Source: Polytrichum commune
Lineage: Eukaryota > Streptophyta > Polytrichopsida > Polytrichales > Polytrichaceae
Length of the DNA: 60,000 bases
Direction of reading: 5' to 3'
Assembly: GCA_950295325.1 (NCBI GenBank)
Contig: OX485808.1
Coordinates: 19,366,527 to 19,426,526 of the forward strand
The notes beneath the pieces were generated by a model, which did not search any database, was not told the origin of the DNA, and saw only the letters and a list, made by a program, of their open reading frames with translations. Positions 10,276 through 18,676 of this stretch are shown here, piece by piece. Numbering within the stretch: position 1 is the stretch's first letter; each line of letters begins with the position of its first letter. A program made the translations under genes and the position numbers.

Positions 10276-11385
10276 TCATTCCAAATTGCTACCACATATG
10301 TGCCGTTGTTTTGTTCTCTCACTCATGTAGAAGTGTTTCCATACATGGTTTGAGGGTTTAGGTTCCCAGCTTTCCAACGAATCCACCCGCTTTTTTTTAC
10401 GATGCCTACAACGAAAGTTAAACGTTCGCAAATCGCGAGGACTACTTCAAGTTGGCACAATCTCTACTTAGACATATAACTTATGGTATACATTGGGGTT
10501 TTTAGAAGGGGTCATGAACGCACGTGATTCTCAAACATAATGTAGAGTGCATCCCCCGAGTTCCTATAGGCTTCATAAAGATATATTACCAACACCTTAC
10601 ACAAATTAGAACATTCTAGAAAAGCAAATTAATATGGTCCACATTGATATTAAACTAGGGATTTGGTGTGGGCTTAAATTTAATGTGGCCCACATTAGTG
10701 ATCATTTGGGGGGGGTGCACTATACTAAATCCGTATGAGTATATGTGAGTGCACAAAAGAGGTATTGATTTGAACTTTGTTATATTATGTATTATTCTTT
10801 ACAAAATTATAAGTTGTAGTTATGTAAATATATAGAATAATTTAAAAAAATATACAACATCTCTACTAACTTGTATGGTAGTGTCATTAGATTTTATAGA
10901 ATAAGGTTTATTTTATTTTAGTATTGGCTTAAACTGGTACATAAAAAGAACCAACCACAAGTGAACATACGATCTTACATATCATTTGATGGTAGACTTC
11001 AAAACAATAATTGCATTAGTTTTTATGACATGTATTACAAATCAGAGTATGGGAGGATTGAATGAAAACAGATGCTTAGGGACTTGGAAAAAGCCCCGGA
11101 CGTGGCCTACCATGACATTCTTAACAAATTTGATTTGATTTGGGGGGTCAAAGGTCTTATTGTGACCCATAGCAACTTAGTCCCTACTTGGAAGGATAGG
11201 CCTCAAATGAGCATTATTTCTAGATTTCCACTTAGGCTGCGCTGTTTCGGCTGGGTTGGTTGTATTTTCAATTTGTGCCAAAAAAAGAATAAGACATGTA
11301 TTGCAAATATAAGGACCGGTTCACAATATGGCCAAACTTTGAGAGGTTCAACATTTGGACCAATGAAAATGCTGAAATGCCCAAA
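10276..11385. other. Transposon interior without a recognised gene
   Basis: AT-rich sequence with a G8 run near 10,710 and no coding frame I trust. A 131-codon frame at 11,072-11,467 on + has no recognisable domain and overlaps the inverted repeats that follow, so I do not call it. Confidence 0.4.
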
Positions 11386-11885
11386 GTCCGTCCTCTCGGC
11401 CTTCACACTAGAGGCCGAAGTCCAAAGGACGTGGCCTCCAAAAGAGCCTAGGTGGCAACACTTTTAGGAAGTTATGGCGCCAAGAGTTCGGCCTCTCGAG
11501 CAAAGATTGGGTATAGCAAAATGCTCAACCCAAACTTCCGTCGAGAGGCCGAACTTTTTTTTCATTAAAATAATCAATCATTGACAAGATCTTGGCCGTT
11601 AGATTGGAGGGGTTATTTTGAGCAAGGAATAAAGTGGCATGCTCCTTTGAGTTTGGACTTTGGGATTGGCCTTTGGAGGCTTCACACTTTGGCCATCCAA
11701 GCCGAGAGGCCGTGGGAGTTCATGGCCAAAGGTTTGGACTTTGCGCTTGGCCTTTGGAGGCTTCACACTATGCCCAACTAAGGCTACCCTTACTATATTT
11801 TCTTGGCTATTTTCAGTTCATTTCTTTGGACTATCAACAAAGTTGGGCCACTCAATCGCACGGCCTCTCAACTTGGACGGCCAAG
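11386..11885. repeat. Cluster of GAGAGGCCG / CGGCCTCTC motifs with hairpins
   Basis: The motif occurs in both orientations at about 11,391, 11,489, 11,543, 11,704 and 11,860. A perfect 14-bp inverted repeat (GTTCGGCCTCTCGA) spans 11,486-11,554. A direct repeat of about 45 bp around GGCCTTTGGAGGCTTCACAC occurs at about 11,647 and 11,731. It may be a decayed small element or a regulatory cluster. Confidence 0.6.
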
Positions 11886-12570
11886 AATATGTCCAAACTT
11901 CCAAAAAAAAGTGATTGTGAATTATATAAATATAAATATAAGCAATTGTGAAGATTCCTTGTGAGAGAATACCATTCATAAAATTGCACACCCAATCAAA
12001 ACTTTATTCAATATCAAGTTTACAAATCACGAGTGAATATGAATCAATGTAACTGGATGTGTAGTTTTTATCATCCATATTATGGTTGTATTTCATCCGT
12101 TAACGTTTATAGAGTCAAATTTACAAAGAAGGGAGTACCATTTTGTTAACTGTTAACACGTTTAACATTTATAGTGTGCAATATGTGGGGAGTAGAAGAA
12201 AGATAACATTTAGAGATGTTTTGGATCACGTGTACAACCGATATAACTATTGCAATATTGTGCTCAACTTTAGTTAACTAGATATAACTATAGTTGACTA
12301 CATTTTGTGGCATACCAAAATTAGAATAAATATAGGTAACTGCATTTTTTCAAGACATATCACAAACAACTATAGTTAACTTGAACTTAGCACATGGATG
12401 TGATAACAACGATGTGAAAGAAGGATGTGGCCTCACGAGAGGCGAGAACCTTGGTTAGCCTCCCATAGACTTCTTCTCGATTATGGAGCAAAGGCCTCAT
12501 GGAGTAGTATGAACATTGCACTAAGATCCATAAACCTCATACAATATACAAGTTTTGTATGAAAAAATGA
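11886..12570. other. AT-rich stretch with TATAGTTAACT-like motifs
   Basis: Several copies of AGTTAACT / ATAACTAT between 12,240 and 12,385 and a palindrome GTTAACTGTTAAC near 12,137. No gene seen. Confidence 0.4.
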
Positions 12571-12574
12571 TGGC

Positions 12575-12580
12575 TTTATT
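12575..12580 (-). terminator. Polyadenylation signal of the kinase-like gene
   Basis: AATAAA on the minus strand about 64 bases after the kinase stop codon, a normal distance for a plant mRNA 3' end. Confidence 0.5.
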
Positions 12581-12643
12581 TACATCTCCAACGGTTACAA
12601 AATTGGTATGATTCAAAATTGTTGCAAAAAAAACAAAAAAAAT

Positions 12644-13825
12644 CTATTTTGCAGTATCACGGAAGCACATTGTCGGGTTAACCATGTTGTATGGAGGGGA
12701 CTTCAAAATGTTCACTACGTGTGTGATGGTTGACCTTTCCGCTGGATTGGTCTTCGTCAATGAATCCAATGCTAACTCAAACCGCATATTCAAGCCATTT
12801 GGATCACTGTTTAGCTGAAACAAGGGGGAAGTCGCATCCCTGGCATAAATCTTCTTTGCCAAAGCACCCACTGAGAAGGACTCCGATAGAAACGTGTGCC
12901 TATGTTTCCGAGCCATCCTCACCGGAGAGGTGGATGTTCCACGCTGCCCTCGTACATGGAATAATTCTGGACCAGCACAGTTGTATTTTGCTTTGTGCTT
13001 GTTCATCTCATCCACTGAATCTTTTCCATAGTTGGAGGGTGCGTCTTCACCTCCCCATGATGCCATGCCCCAATCACACACACCAATGTAAACTGTGTTC
13101 TCACGGTCTTGTGGGAAATGCAGCATGACATTGTTGGGATTAAGGTCATTGTGCAACACGTCATGCTTGTGCACTACATCCACAATGCACATTAGAGCCC
13201 ATGCCAAATAAGCTCGATGCCTTCGATATACAACCAACCGTTTCCGTGCTTCAAAGTCTGCCCCAGGCATGTGAAGGATTGTGCGCTCGTGGGTTTCCGG
13301 AACGCTGAAGTCATAGATCCTCATGTTTTTCAAGGAGCCTCCATTCCACCACATCGAATAGGATTCGTATGTTTTCATATTGAGGTATTGTAGCTTGATT
13401 ACCCCAGGATGATCTACTGGACACGCCAATGCTTCAACTGAACGTTCCTTTCGATTCTCCAAACTATTCGTGGCCTTCATGGTCTTCCCAACCCACTCTA
13501 TCCAGCTAGGGATGAATGATGCTCCATGAATTGCGACTCTCCGCACCACTCCGAAGGTCCCTTGGAAGATTTCCTTATCCAAGGCTTTGATCTCCGCATT
13601 CCTAGGCAACCATATGACACCCTGCCGGCCCTGAGTGGCAATGTTGTCTGCCATCTGCCTGTCAATAAAAATGGGAAGGTTGCGGGCGGATGTTCCTTTT
13701 GCTGCTATTACGCCTCTTTTCCAATTCTCTAGCTTCATGTACAGCTCGGACTTCCTGCCACTACTACTTCCCTCGCTAGGATGCACAGCATCATATGCCA
13801 TTGTTGGATTGTAGATTGCTTCCAC
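12644..13825 (-). CDS. Protein-kinase-like domain, transposon cargo
   Basis: This is the C-terminal part of a cargo gene whose N-terminal part lies upstream in the same frame, separated by one TAG. Numbering from the codon at 13,825: glycine-rich loop QGTFGVV (88-94), candidate ATP-anchoring Lys in EWVGK (114), catalytic loop HNDLNPNN (225-232), metal-binding DWG (251-253) and PE (286-287). The catalytic Asp, the following Asn and the DWG Asp are kept. The usual HRD is HND and the usual Lys of DLKP is Asn, so it may be a weak kinase or pseudokinase. If translation restarts after the TAG, the first ATG is 13,801. Kinase fold is established by motif order; substrate and role are unknown. It is not similar enough to any named plant kinase family for me to assign one. 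Confidence 0.75.
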   Translation of the reverse strand: MEAIYNPTMAYDAVHPSEGSSSGRKSELYMKLENWKRGVIAAKGTSARNLPIFIDRQMADNIATQGRQGVIWLPRNAEIKALDKEIFQGTFGVVRRVAIHGASFIPSWIEWVGKTMKATNSLENRKERSVEALACPVDHPGVIKLQYLNMKTYESYSMWWNGGSLKNMRIYDFSVPETHERTILHMPGADFEARKRLVVYRRHRAYLAWALMCIVDVVHKHDVLHNDLNPNNVMLHFPQDRENTVYIGVCDWGMASWGGEDAPSNYGKDSVDEMNKHKAKYNCAGPELFHVRGQRGTSTSPVRMARKHRHTFLSESFSVGALAKKIYARDATSPLFQLNSDPNGLNMRFELALDSLTKTNPAERSTITHVVNILKSPPYNMVNPTMCFRDTAK

Positions 13826-13840
13826 GGCTTGTTGTTCAAT

Positions 13841-14560
13841 CTAGGTGCCCCAATCGCTCATGCCCCTAGCATCTTCAAACTCCGCTCCAGCCGTGGCTTC
13901 CGTGAGAATAAGAATCAAATCGTTCCTCACCAAATCCAACCCCTTTGTACCATCATTGAGGTATTTTTTTTCCAAATAAACCATGCTGTTATTTCTAAAC
14001 CACTCCAACAGCACGACCCTACAATGGTTTCGAGCCTCATCGATCCGCGGGTCGCGTTTGCCTCTATTTTTCCTTTTCCTTGATTGCGAACCTGAAACCC
14101 CGGACCCCTCCTCCGTCCCTTCCGAAATTGCTGGGCGTTTTTGTCCCCGTCTTTCACCATGCTCCGAACCCTGAGGTACATCACGTGCAGGGCTCTCCGG
14201 TCTTGATGTCCGCCGTGTCGGAGATCGTGGTGGCACGGACTCTCCATGAGTGGCTGCATTTATATCGGTGGAACTGCCTGAGCTTGGTCCCCTTCCTGTT
14301 CTCCCTCTATGTCCACTGTTTCCCCGACTCCCACGTGTTCCACGGCTTCCACGTGTTTGGTTGCCTCCTGAATGGCCAACTGCAAAGAACTCTTCGTCAA
14401 ACCGAAAAGGATCTGGACGTGGGGGACGTGCTGCAGTGCTTCCACTTCCGGCCTCGCTTCCCGTACCCTCTCCAGTATGCGCAAGTGGAGTGCTTTGGAG
14501 CCAAGCACGGTGCAGCCTCGTATCCTCGTCTTGGTAAGGAGCAATGTCTTCCCCCTCCAT
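13841..14560 (-). CDS. N-terminal part of the kinase-like cargo protein, ends at in-frame TAG
   Basis: It starts at ATG 14,558-14,560 and runs 239 residues. The first 150 residues are low complexity (Gly/Ser/Arg/Thr). A basic cluster SRKRKNRGKRD follows, then a compact, probably folded segment (RVVLLEWFRNNSMVYLEKKY). The stop TAG at 13,841-13,843 is in the same frame as the kinase domain beginning 15 bases later, with no shift. I infer one ancestral protein of about 640 aa. The TAG is either an inactivating point mutation, a readthrough site or an error. No splice pair obviously removes it. A CACTA element sits 69 bases upstream of the ATG, in the presumed leader. Confidence 0.6.
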   Translation of the reverse strand: MEGEDIAPYQDEDTRLHRAWLQSTPLAHTGEGTGSEAGSGSTAARPPRPDPFRFDEEFFAVGHSGGNQTRGSRGTRGSRGNSGHRGRTGRGPSSGSSTDINAATHGESVPPRSPTRRTSRPESPARDVPQGSEHGERRGQKRPAISEGTEEGSGVSGSQSRKRKNRGKRDPRIDEARNHCRVVLLEWFRNNSMVYLEKKYLNDGTKGLDLVRNDLILILTEATAGAEFEDARGMSDWGT

Positions 14561-14759
14561 CGTGAAAAAAACCGCGTGAGTGAGTGAATGTAAAAAGGAG
14601 TGAATGAATGTAGAAATGAGTGCGTGAACACTAGTAGAAAATTTTGCGTCCGGATCAACAGAAAGGCGTTGGTCGCGGTTGTTACTTAGGACGCGTTGAC
14701 CTGGACATGATGTAACACAATTTTGTTGATTTTTTTTGTTGATATGGTCACAAAAACAT

Positions 14760-15003
14760 TTTTTTTAAAAAACTTATTATATATATATATATAACATTAA
14801 AAAATAAAAAATGAATAAATGTCAGATCTGCAATTCCTAACCCCTCCCAAGTAACCCTCAACATATACCTCACCTACAAGTATAGACTACCTACCACTCA
14901 CATAGGTGGCAAGGCCAAGGCCGAAGGTGCCGGCCACGGAAATCGAACCTTGCACCTAGTGATAGCCACACATGTGCCTTAACCACTAGGTCATCACATC
15001 ACA
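14760..15003 (-). mobile_element. Probable tRNA-derived SINE inside the CACTA element
   Basis: On the minus strand, CCTAGTGGTTAAGGC (near 14,985) resembles a Pol III A box. GGTTCGATTTCC (near 14,945) resembles a B box with one extra base. The spacing is about that of a tRNA. A body of roughly 150 bases follows, ending in an AT-rich tail. No clear target duplication was found. Confidence 0.45.
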
Positions 15004-15084
15004 CATGATATAAACGGAGTGTTTTAAACCTTTCTAGAATAAGGCCACTAATTTCTCTTTACTACCTACTTGATGTATATATTT

Positions 15085-15640
15085 ACAGTAAATATATACA
15101 GTATATAATTACAGTATATAATTACAGTAAATATATACAGTATATAATTACAGTAAATATATACAGTATATAATTACAGTAAATATATACAGTATATAAT
15201 TACAGTAAATATGTACAGTATATAATTAAAGTAAATATATACTGTATATATTTACTGTAATTATATACAGTATATAATTACAGTAAATATATACTGTATA
15301 TATTTACTGTAAATGTATACATATTTATATATTATATATTATATACATACATGTTACATATATGTTACATATATTATATACATATATTATATATATACAT
15401 ATATTATATATATACATATATTATATATATACATATATATATACATATATATACATACATACATACATACATATATATATATATACAGACATATATATAC
15501 ATATATACATACATATATATATTATATGTTACATATATATATATATACAGACATATATATACATATATACATACATATATATATTATATGTTACATATAT
15601 TATATACATATTATACATATATATATATATATATGATTAA
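15085..15640. repeat. TA-rich tandem repeats in the CACTA element
   Basis: 15,085-15,320 is a 26-bp repeat of TACAGTAAATATATACAGTA type that reverses orientation near 15,240 (TACTGTATATATTTACTG). 15,320-15,640 is (CATA)n/(TA)n with a larger unit of about 60 bp repeated twice. The tyrosine/isoleucine frames here are artefacts. Confidence 0.85.
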
Positions 15641-16137
15641 TTATCAACTAATATAATATTTATAATATTTAAACACCTTTGAATTCGTAATTATTTCCAT
15701 ACCCATACACTTACAAGTCCATAAATTGCAAAAAATTAAAAAGATTTTACAATATTCCAATAGATCCTAGAATATTCCAAAAAAGATTCAAAAAAGATTT
15801 CACATTTACTAAAATTTTGTTGATTTGGTCATTGTACTATTCTAATCAACAAAAATGTAGGCAGTAAACTGTTGATTTTTACAAAAATTCAAAAATCAGT
15901 GAAATCGGTCATTGCAGTGCCCGGATCGACAAAGATCTGTTGATTTTTTGTTGATTTGGTCATGATTTTCTAGTAGTGGAATCTGGAAAAAAAATTACGA
16001 GGGTTCCCCCACAATTTGCCCTGCCCTCCCAAACCCCCTGAGACCCGCGCGGTGCCGCTGTCTTTGGGACGGCAACAAGGTCTCGGGTCCCTTTGTGGTG
16101 GGAGGAGAGGAAAGTGAGGGGAACTAAAACCCCACGG

Positions 16138-16147
16138 CTTTATATAG
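16138..16147 (-). promoter_or_regulatory. TATA box of the kinase-like gene
   Basis: TATATAAAG on the minus strand, next to a GC-rich array. Subtracting the CACTA insertion and one GAA, it lies about 230 bases upstream of the kinase ATG, similar to the transposase arrangement. Confidence 0.5.
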
Positions 16148-16214
16148 GCAAAGGGGAGCACAATCATTATGGGATCCCGGTCGGATTTGACATGGGGCAC
16201 GAAAAGGACGTATG

Positions 16215-16795
16215 GGGAACGTGGGAACGCGGGAACGCGGGGGCGGACGGAGGGAACGAGGGGGCGGACGTAGGGGAACTCGGGCGGACGGAAGGGAACG
16301 GAGCGCGGACGGGAGGGAACGTACGGGAACATGGGGCGGACGGGAGGGGAACGTGGGGCGGACTGGAGGGGAACGCGGGCGGACGGGAGGGGAACGTAGC
16401 GCGGACGGGAGGGGAACGTAGCGCGGACGGGAGGGAACGTGGGGCGGACGGGAGGGAACGTGGGCGGACGGGAGGGGAACGTAGCGCGGATGGGAGGGAA
16501 CATGGGGCGGACGGGAGGGAACGTGGGGCGGACGGGAGGGAACGTGGGCGGACGGGAGGGGAACGTAGCGCGGACGGGAGGAAACGTGGGGCGGACGGGA
16601 GGGAACGTGGGCGGACGGGAGGGGAACGTAGCGCGGATGGGAGGGAACATGGGGCGGACGGGAGGGAACGTGGGGCGGGCGGGAAGGGAACGGGTGCGGA
16701 CTGGGGGGGAACGGGCGCAGACGGGAGGGAACGGGTGCGGACTGGGGGGAACGCGGTAGGGAACGGGTGCGGACGTTAGGAAACGTGTGGGAACG
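16215..16795 (-). repeat. GC-rich 21-bp array upstream of kinase gene, arm 1
   Basis: Tandem 20-22 bp units GGGCGGACGGGAGGGAACGT on +, so C-rich on the kinase coding strand. That is the same relative orientation as the transposase array. The long frames on both strands are artefacts of the period. Confidence 0.9.
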
Positions 16796-16839
16796 TGAAC
16801 GCACGGCGGGGGAACGTGGGGCGGACGGAGCCCTCCGCG

Positions 16840-17285
16840 TTCCCCCCGTCCGCCCCCGCGTTCCCCCGTCCGCTCCAGCGTTCTCCCCCCCGTTCCCAAC
16901 CCCCTTCCGCCCCTCCCCCGTCCGCTCCACCCCCCTCCGTCGTCCGCTCCACCCCCGTCCGTCCGCCCCACCCCCGTCCGCTCCACCCCCCTCCCCCGTC
17001 CGCTCCACCCCCGTCCGTCCGCCCCACCCCCGTCCGCTCCACCCCCCTCCCCCGTCCGCTCCACCCCCGTCCGTCCGCCCCACCCCCGTCCGTCTGCACC
17101 ACCCCCCTCCCCCGTCCGCACCACCCCCCTCCCCCGTCCGCTCCACCCCCCGTCCGTCCGCACCACCCCCCTCCCCCGTCCGCACCACCCCCCGTTCGTC
17201 CGCTCCACCCCCCTCCGCCGTCCGCACCACCCCCCTCCGCCGTCCGCACCACCCCCCTCTCCCGTCCGCCCCACCGTCCGCCCCA
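16840..17285 (+). repeat. GC-rich array in opposite orientation, arm 2
   Basis: CCGTCCGCTCCACCCCC-type units run in the opposite orientation to the adjacent array, with only about 45 bases between. Together the two form an inverted pair about 1.1 kb long, able to fold into an extended imperfect hairpin if transcribed. Confidence 0.9.
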
Positions 17286-17482
17286 CACCCTCCTTAGTCA
17301 TATTTTTCTACTTTGATTTTAACAGAACCCTAAACACAATGGCAAAATGGTTTACTTGGCAAGGGAAATATGCACATCCACGTCGGCGTTTTCTGCCACA
17401 TAGGACGCCACCTTGGCAAGAAGGTAAGTATTTTACCCACCCTAGTCCATTCCCCCTATGTTGACCCTACGTGGACCCTATT

Positions 17483-17512
17483 GTGTCGTGACGGAGGGGT
17501 CCGTCACGACAC
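17483..17512. other. Subterminal perfect hairpin at hAT right end
   Basis: GTGTCGTGACGGA and its exact complement TCCGTCACGACAC are separated by four G residues, about 50 bases inside the right terminus. Copies of the same CGTCACGAC core occur inside the left end. Probably a transposase-binding or replication-sensitive structure. Confidence 0.65.
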
Positions 17513-17563
17513 GACCTGACATGACGGCACGACACCATCATGACGTCGCGATAGACAACCCTG

Positions 17564-18655
17564 ATGTTCCACGATCAAGTATATGCTCAACGTTGGGGAT
17601 GAGCCCTTGTTGTTCATTGCGAATGTGTCCATGTTCTACGTCGAAGAAGTGTCGATGTCCTATGTGAATAAGGCTTCCATGTTCCACGTTCCACGTTCAA
17701 ATAAGTGTATTTTCTACACTTATAAATGTGATCATGTTCTACGTGAAGATAGACAATACGTTATGCAAATAAATGTGTCCATGTTGTACTTGTGAAAGGA
17801 CAATATGTTGTGCACATGCATGTCCATATGTTGTGCACATGCATGACCCTATGTTGTGCACATGCATGACCCTATGTTGTGCACATGCATGACCCTATGT
17901 TGTGCACATGCATGACCCTATTTTGTGCTAGTAAATGTCCCTATGTTGTGTTAGTAAATGTCCCTATGTTGTGTTAGTAAATGTCCCTATGTTGTACTAG
18001 TAAATGACCCTATGTTGTGCACATGCATGTCCCTATGTTGTGCACATGCATGACCCTATGTTGTGCTAGTAAATGTCCCTATGTTGTGCTAATAAATGTC
18101 CATATGTTGTGCACATGCATGACCCTATGTTGTGTTAGTAAATGTCCCTATGTTGTGCTAATAAATGTCCATATGTTGTGCACATGCATGTCCATATGTT
18201 GTGCACATGCATGTCCATATGTTGTGCTAGTAAATGTCCCTATGTTGTACTAATAAATGTCCATATGTTGTGCACATCCATGTCCCTATGTTGTGCTAAT
18301 ATATGTTCCTATGTTGTGCTAGTAAATGTCCCTATGTTGTGCCAATAAATGTCCCTATGTTGTGCTAATAAATGTCCCTGTGTTGTGCTAGTAAATGTCC
18401 CTATGTTGTGCTAATAAATGTCCCTATGTTGTGCTAATAAATGTCCCTATGTTGTGCACATCGATGTCCCTATGTTCTCCCTAGACAAGTTCAATTCAGT
18501 GTGTCTTGTATACTATGTCATGTATACGATGTCCTGTATGTGATGCCCTGTATACGCAGTCATGTATCTGATGTCCTGTATACGTCGTCATGTATACGAT
18601 GTATTGTATACGCTATAGAACTCCTGTATGCGCGCTCATCCATATGCGTCCGCGA
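17564..18655. repeat. 23-24 bp minisatellite, right of giant hAT
   Basis: From 17,564 to about 17,800 units resemble the left-hand array (GTGTCCATGTTCTACGT). From 17,800 to 18,470 a regular 23-bp unit appears (AAATGTCCCTATGTTGTGCT, with variants ending CACATGCATG). Three units make 69 bases, so a 23-residue cysteine-rich peptide repeats in the open frames; these are not genes. From 18,480 to 18,655 the unit degrades to TGTATACGATGTCC. Confidence 0.88.
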
Positions 18656-18676
18656 GTGACCGGAAGGACCGGTCAC
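18656..18676. other. Perfect 8-bp-arm hairpin at end of minisatellite
   Basis: GTGACCGG AAGGA CCGGTCAC sits exactly where the minisatellite stops. It may mark the edge of an older element that contained the array. Confidence 0.5.

Larger units (their letters stand above)
14629..15978. mobile_element. Nonautonomous CACTA element nested in the hAT
   Basis: The termini are CACTAGTAGAAAA on the left and, in reverse complement, CACTACTAGAAAA on the right: the CACTA (En/Spm) signature with one mismatch in 13. The flanking triplets are GAA at 14,626-14,628 and GAA at 15,979-15,981, the 3-bp duplication expected. TTGTTGATTTGGTCA-like subterminal motifs recur near both ends. No transposase is encoded in its 1,350 bp. 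The interior is a SINE-like unit and long TA-rich tandem repeats. It splits the leader of the kinase-like gene. Confidence 0.85.
774..17563 (+). mobile_element. Giant hAT transposon, 16.8 kb, with cargo genes
   Basis: The left end begins CAGGGTTGTCTAT and the right end, read in reverse complement, begins with the same 13 bases. Identity then becomes patchy. The 8 bases before the left end (766-773) and after the right end (17,564-17,571) are both ATGTTCCA, the duplication length expected of hAT elements. Subterminal copies of CGTCACGAC lie inside both ends, which is known to be where hAT transposases often bind. The interior encodes a hAT transposase with its D, D and E residues, plus a RING-like protein, a 186-aa protein and a kinase-like protein. 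Most hAT elements are a few kb, so this size and gene content are unusual. ATGTTCCA also occurs in the target minisatellite, but its exact abutment on both ends still supports one insertion. Confidence 0.88.

Noticed and set aside
11072-11467. 131-codon frame as a fourth cargo gene
   Set aside because: No domain, no promoter, and overlaps inverted repeats.
15313-15656. Tyr/Ile/His-rich frames of about 100 codons
   Set aside because: Translations of (CATA)n and (TA)n repeats.
15970-17316. Very long frames (up to 443 codons) rich in Pro, Arg and Gly on both strands
   Set aside because: They overlap completely in several frames over 21-bp GC-rich arrays, which lack stop codons by composition.
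17810-18480. Cysteine-rich secreted peptide gene from CCASKCPYVV repeats
   Set aside because: The 23-residue repeat is three turns of a 23-bp minisatellite; no signal peptide or start context.
1-18655. CRISPR array from the regular 23-24 bp units
   Set aside because: Units are contiguous with no unique spacers, and the sequence is plant nuclear DNA.
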